Below are positions 63,322 through 64,000 of a stretch of 64,000 bases of DNA, one piece after another. The DNA lies in NCBI GenBank assembly GCA_937989665.1, contig CALKRN010000003.1:62001-126000 (forward strand), written 5' to 3'. The translations under genes and the position numbers were made by a program. The notes below the pieces were generated by a model. It made no database searches. It was not told where the DNA came from and worked only from the letters and a program-made list of their open reading frames with translations. How positions within the stretch are numbered: the stretch's first letter is position 1; each line of letters opens with the position of its first letter. The DNA comes from an uncultured Desulfomicrobiaceae bacterium (GTDB lineage: Bacteria; Desulfobacterota; Desulfovibrionia; Desulfovibrionales; Desulfomicrobiaceae).

Positions 63322-64000
63322 ATCCCACGCCGCTCGTGGTCTTGGAGGGCATCGGCAAGCGATTTGGCGCGGTCACGGCCTGCCAAGGAGTGAACCTTGC
63401 CATATGGCCAGGTCGGATAAAGGCGGTGCTCGGAGAAAATGGAGCCGGCAAGTCGACCCTCATGGGCATCTTGGCGGGCCAGTACCAGCCCGATGAGGGG
63501 CAAGTCTTGGTAAACGGTGTCCCGGTGCGCTTCCGCTCTACCCGCGAGGCCATCGCCGCGGGCATCGGCATGGTGTACCAGCACTTTACCTTGGTGCCGG
63601 CCATGACTGTGGCCGAGAACCTTGCCTTGGGGCAGGAGGGCGGGCCATGGTTTTCGCCCTCGGCCATGGCTCGGCGCGTCAGCACCCAGGCAGAAGCGCT
63701 GGGCTTTGCCATTGATCCCGACGCTCGGGTGGCGGACCTCTCCATGGGGGAGCGGCAGCGGGTGGAGATCCTCAAGGTCCTCTCCCGCGGCTGCCAGCTG
63801 CTCATCCTCGATGAACCTACGGCCGTGCTTACCCCGGCAGAGACACAGACGCTCTTTGCCGCTTTGCGGCGGCTAGCGGCCGCAGGGGTGGCTGTTGTCT
63901 TTATCTCCCATAAGCTCAATGAAGTCCTTGCCGTGGCCGACGAAGTGGCGGTGCTACGTCGGGGGCGGGTGGTGGACGAATGCCCGGTGGCGGCAACGAC
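63318..64000 (+). CDS. ABC transporter ATP-binding protein (nucleoside/sugar type), N-terminal part
   Basis: About 227 codons are present; the gene continues past the right edge. Walker A is VLGENGAGKSTLMGILAG, Q-loop GIGMVYQHFTLVPAMTVAEN, signature ADLSMGERQRVEILKVL, Walker B LLILDEPTAVLTPAE, and the switch histidine ISHKLNEVLAVADEVAVL. Relatives (YufO-type) have two such domains in about 500 residues, so only the first is visible. The ATG overlaps the gpt stop. It powers the two permeases encoded upstream. Confidence 0.94.
   Translation, partial: MNPTPLVVLEGIGKRFGAVTACQGVNLAIWPGRIKAVLGENGAGKSTLMGILAGQYQPDEGQVLVNGVPVRFRSTREAIAAGIGMVYQHFTLVPAMTVAENLALGQEGGPWFSPSAMARRVSTQAEALGFAIDPDARVADLSMGERQRVEILKVLSRGCQLLILDEPTAVLTPAETQTLFAALRRLAAAGVAVVFISHKLNEVLAVADEVAVLRRGRVVDECPVAAT

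Overview
The window is about 64 kb of GC-rich bacterial chromosome, densely packed with genes on both strands. The gene content points to a sulfate-reducer-like member of the Desulfobacterota, most like the Desulfovibrionales. Markers are an NfnAB-type transhydrogenase pair, a Wolinella-type fumarate reductase with a single dihaem membrane subunit, a RicT-metG pair, a DUF3536-type GH57 protein, a short RdgC, and an F-type ATPase operon that begins with two b-type subunits and lacks the a and c genes. This assignment is an inference from gene families; I see no rRNA. I see no phage, transposase, CRISPR array or tRNA gene.

Layout. 1-1088 (minus): start of a TcdA/ThiF-type gene, and tatD. 1089-1524: no gene, but a nested rod-like RNA fold on the minus strand that resembles 6S RNA. 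1525-3639: a chemoreceptor. 4006-5085 (minus): a ThiI-type PP-loop protein. 5274-14088 (plus): recA-alaS-nfnA-nfnB-ricT-metG, nearly all coupled by short overlaps. 14431-17469 (minus): amtB-glnB behind a predicted sigma-54 promoter, then a zinc-ribbon membrane protein and an 86-residue partner. 17815-24769 (minus): frdC-frdA-frdB-fumA-fumB, malic enzyme and a class I amidotransferase; together these carry the C4-dicarboxylate steps succinate/fumarate/malate/pyruvate.

25137-33126: a large CHASE-PAS hybrid histidine kinase, a convergent flavin reductase, then copA-HDOD-Hpt. 33337-36508 (minus): a PaaK-type ligase, a ChaN/PDZ protein and mutM, overlapping end to end. 36620-44456: trmI divergent from rng-queH-hemW-DEAD helicase-PilZ, which converge on a radical-SAM protein gene and ogt. 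44591-49831 (plus): the rod-shape operon mreB-mreC-mreD-mrdA-rodA. 49996-55857 (plus): atpF'-F-H-A-G-D-C, closed by a strong terminator. 56062-58206 (minus): GH57 protein, divergent from rdgC and an unknown partner. 59801-64000 (plus): a BMP-type nucleoside/purine ABC uptake operon with a purine phosphoribosyltransferase gene (gpt) between the permeases and the ATPase, which runs off the window.

Most of the window is ordinary housekeeping. The parts that deserve a second look are the 6S-like RNA, three intergenic near-tandem duplications of 14-36 nt, the PII protein lacking the uridylylated tyrosine, the possibly leaderless radical-SAM transcript, the rdgC partner, the paaK-chaN-mutM overlap operon and the gpt-containing ABC operon. 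I did not find convincing evidence of a wholly new system.
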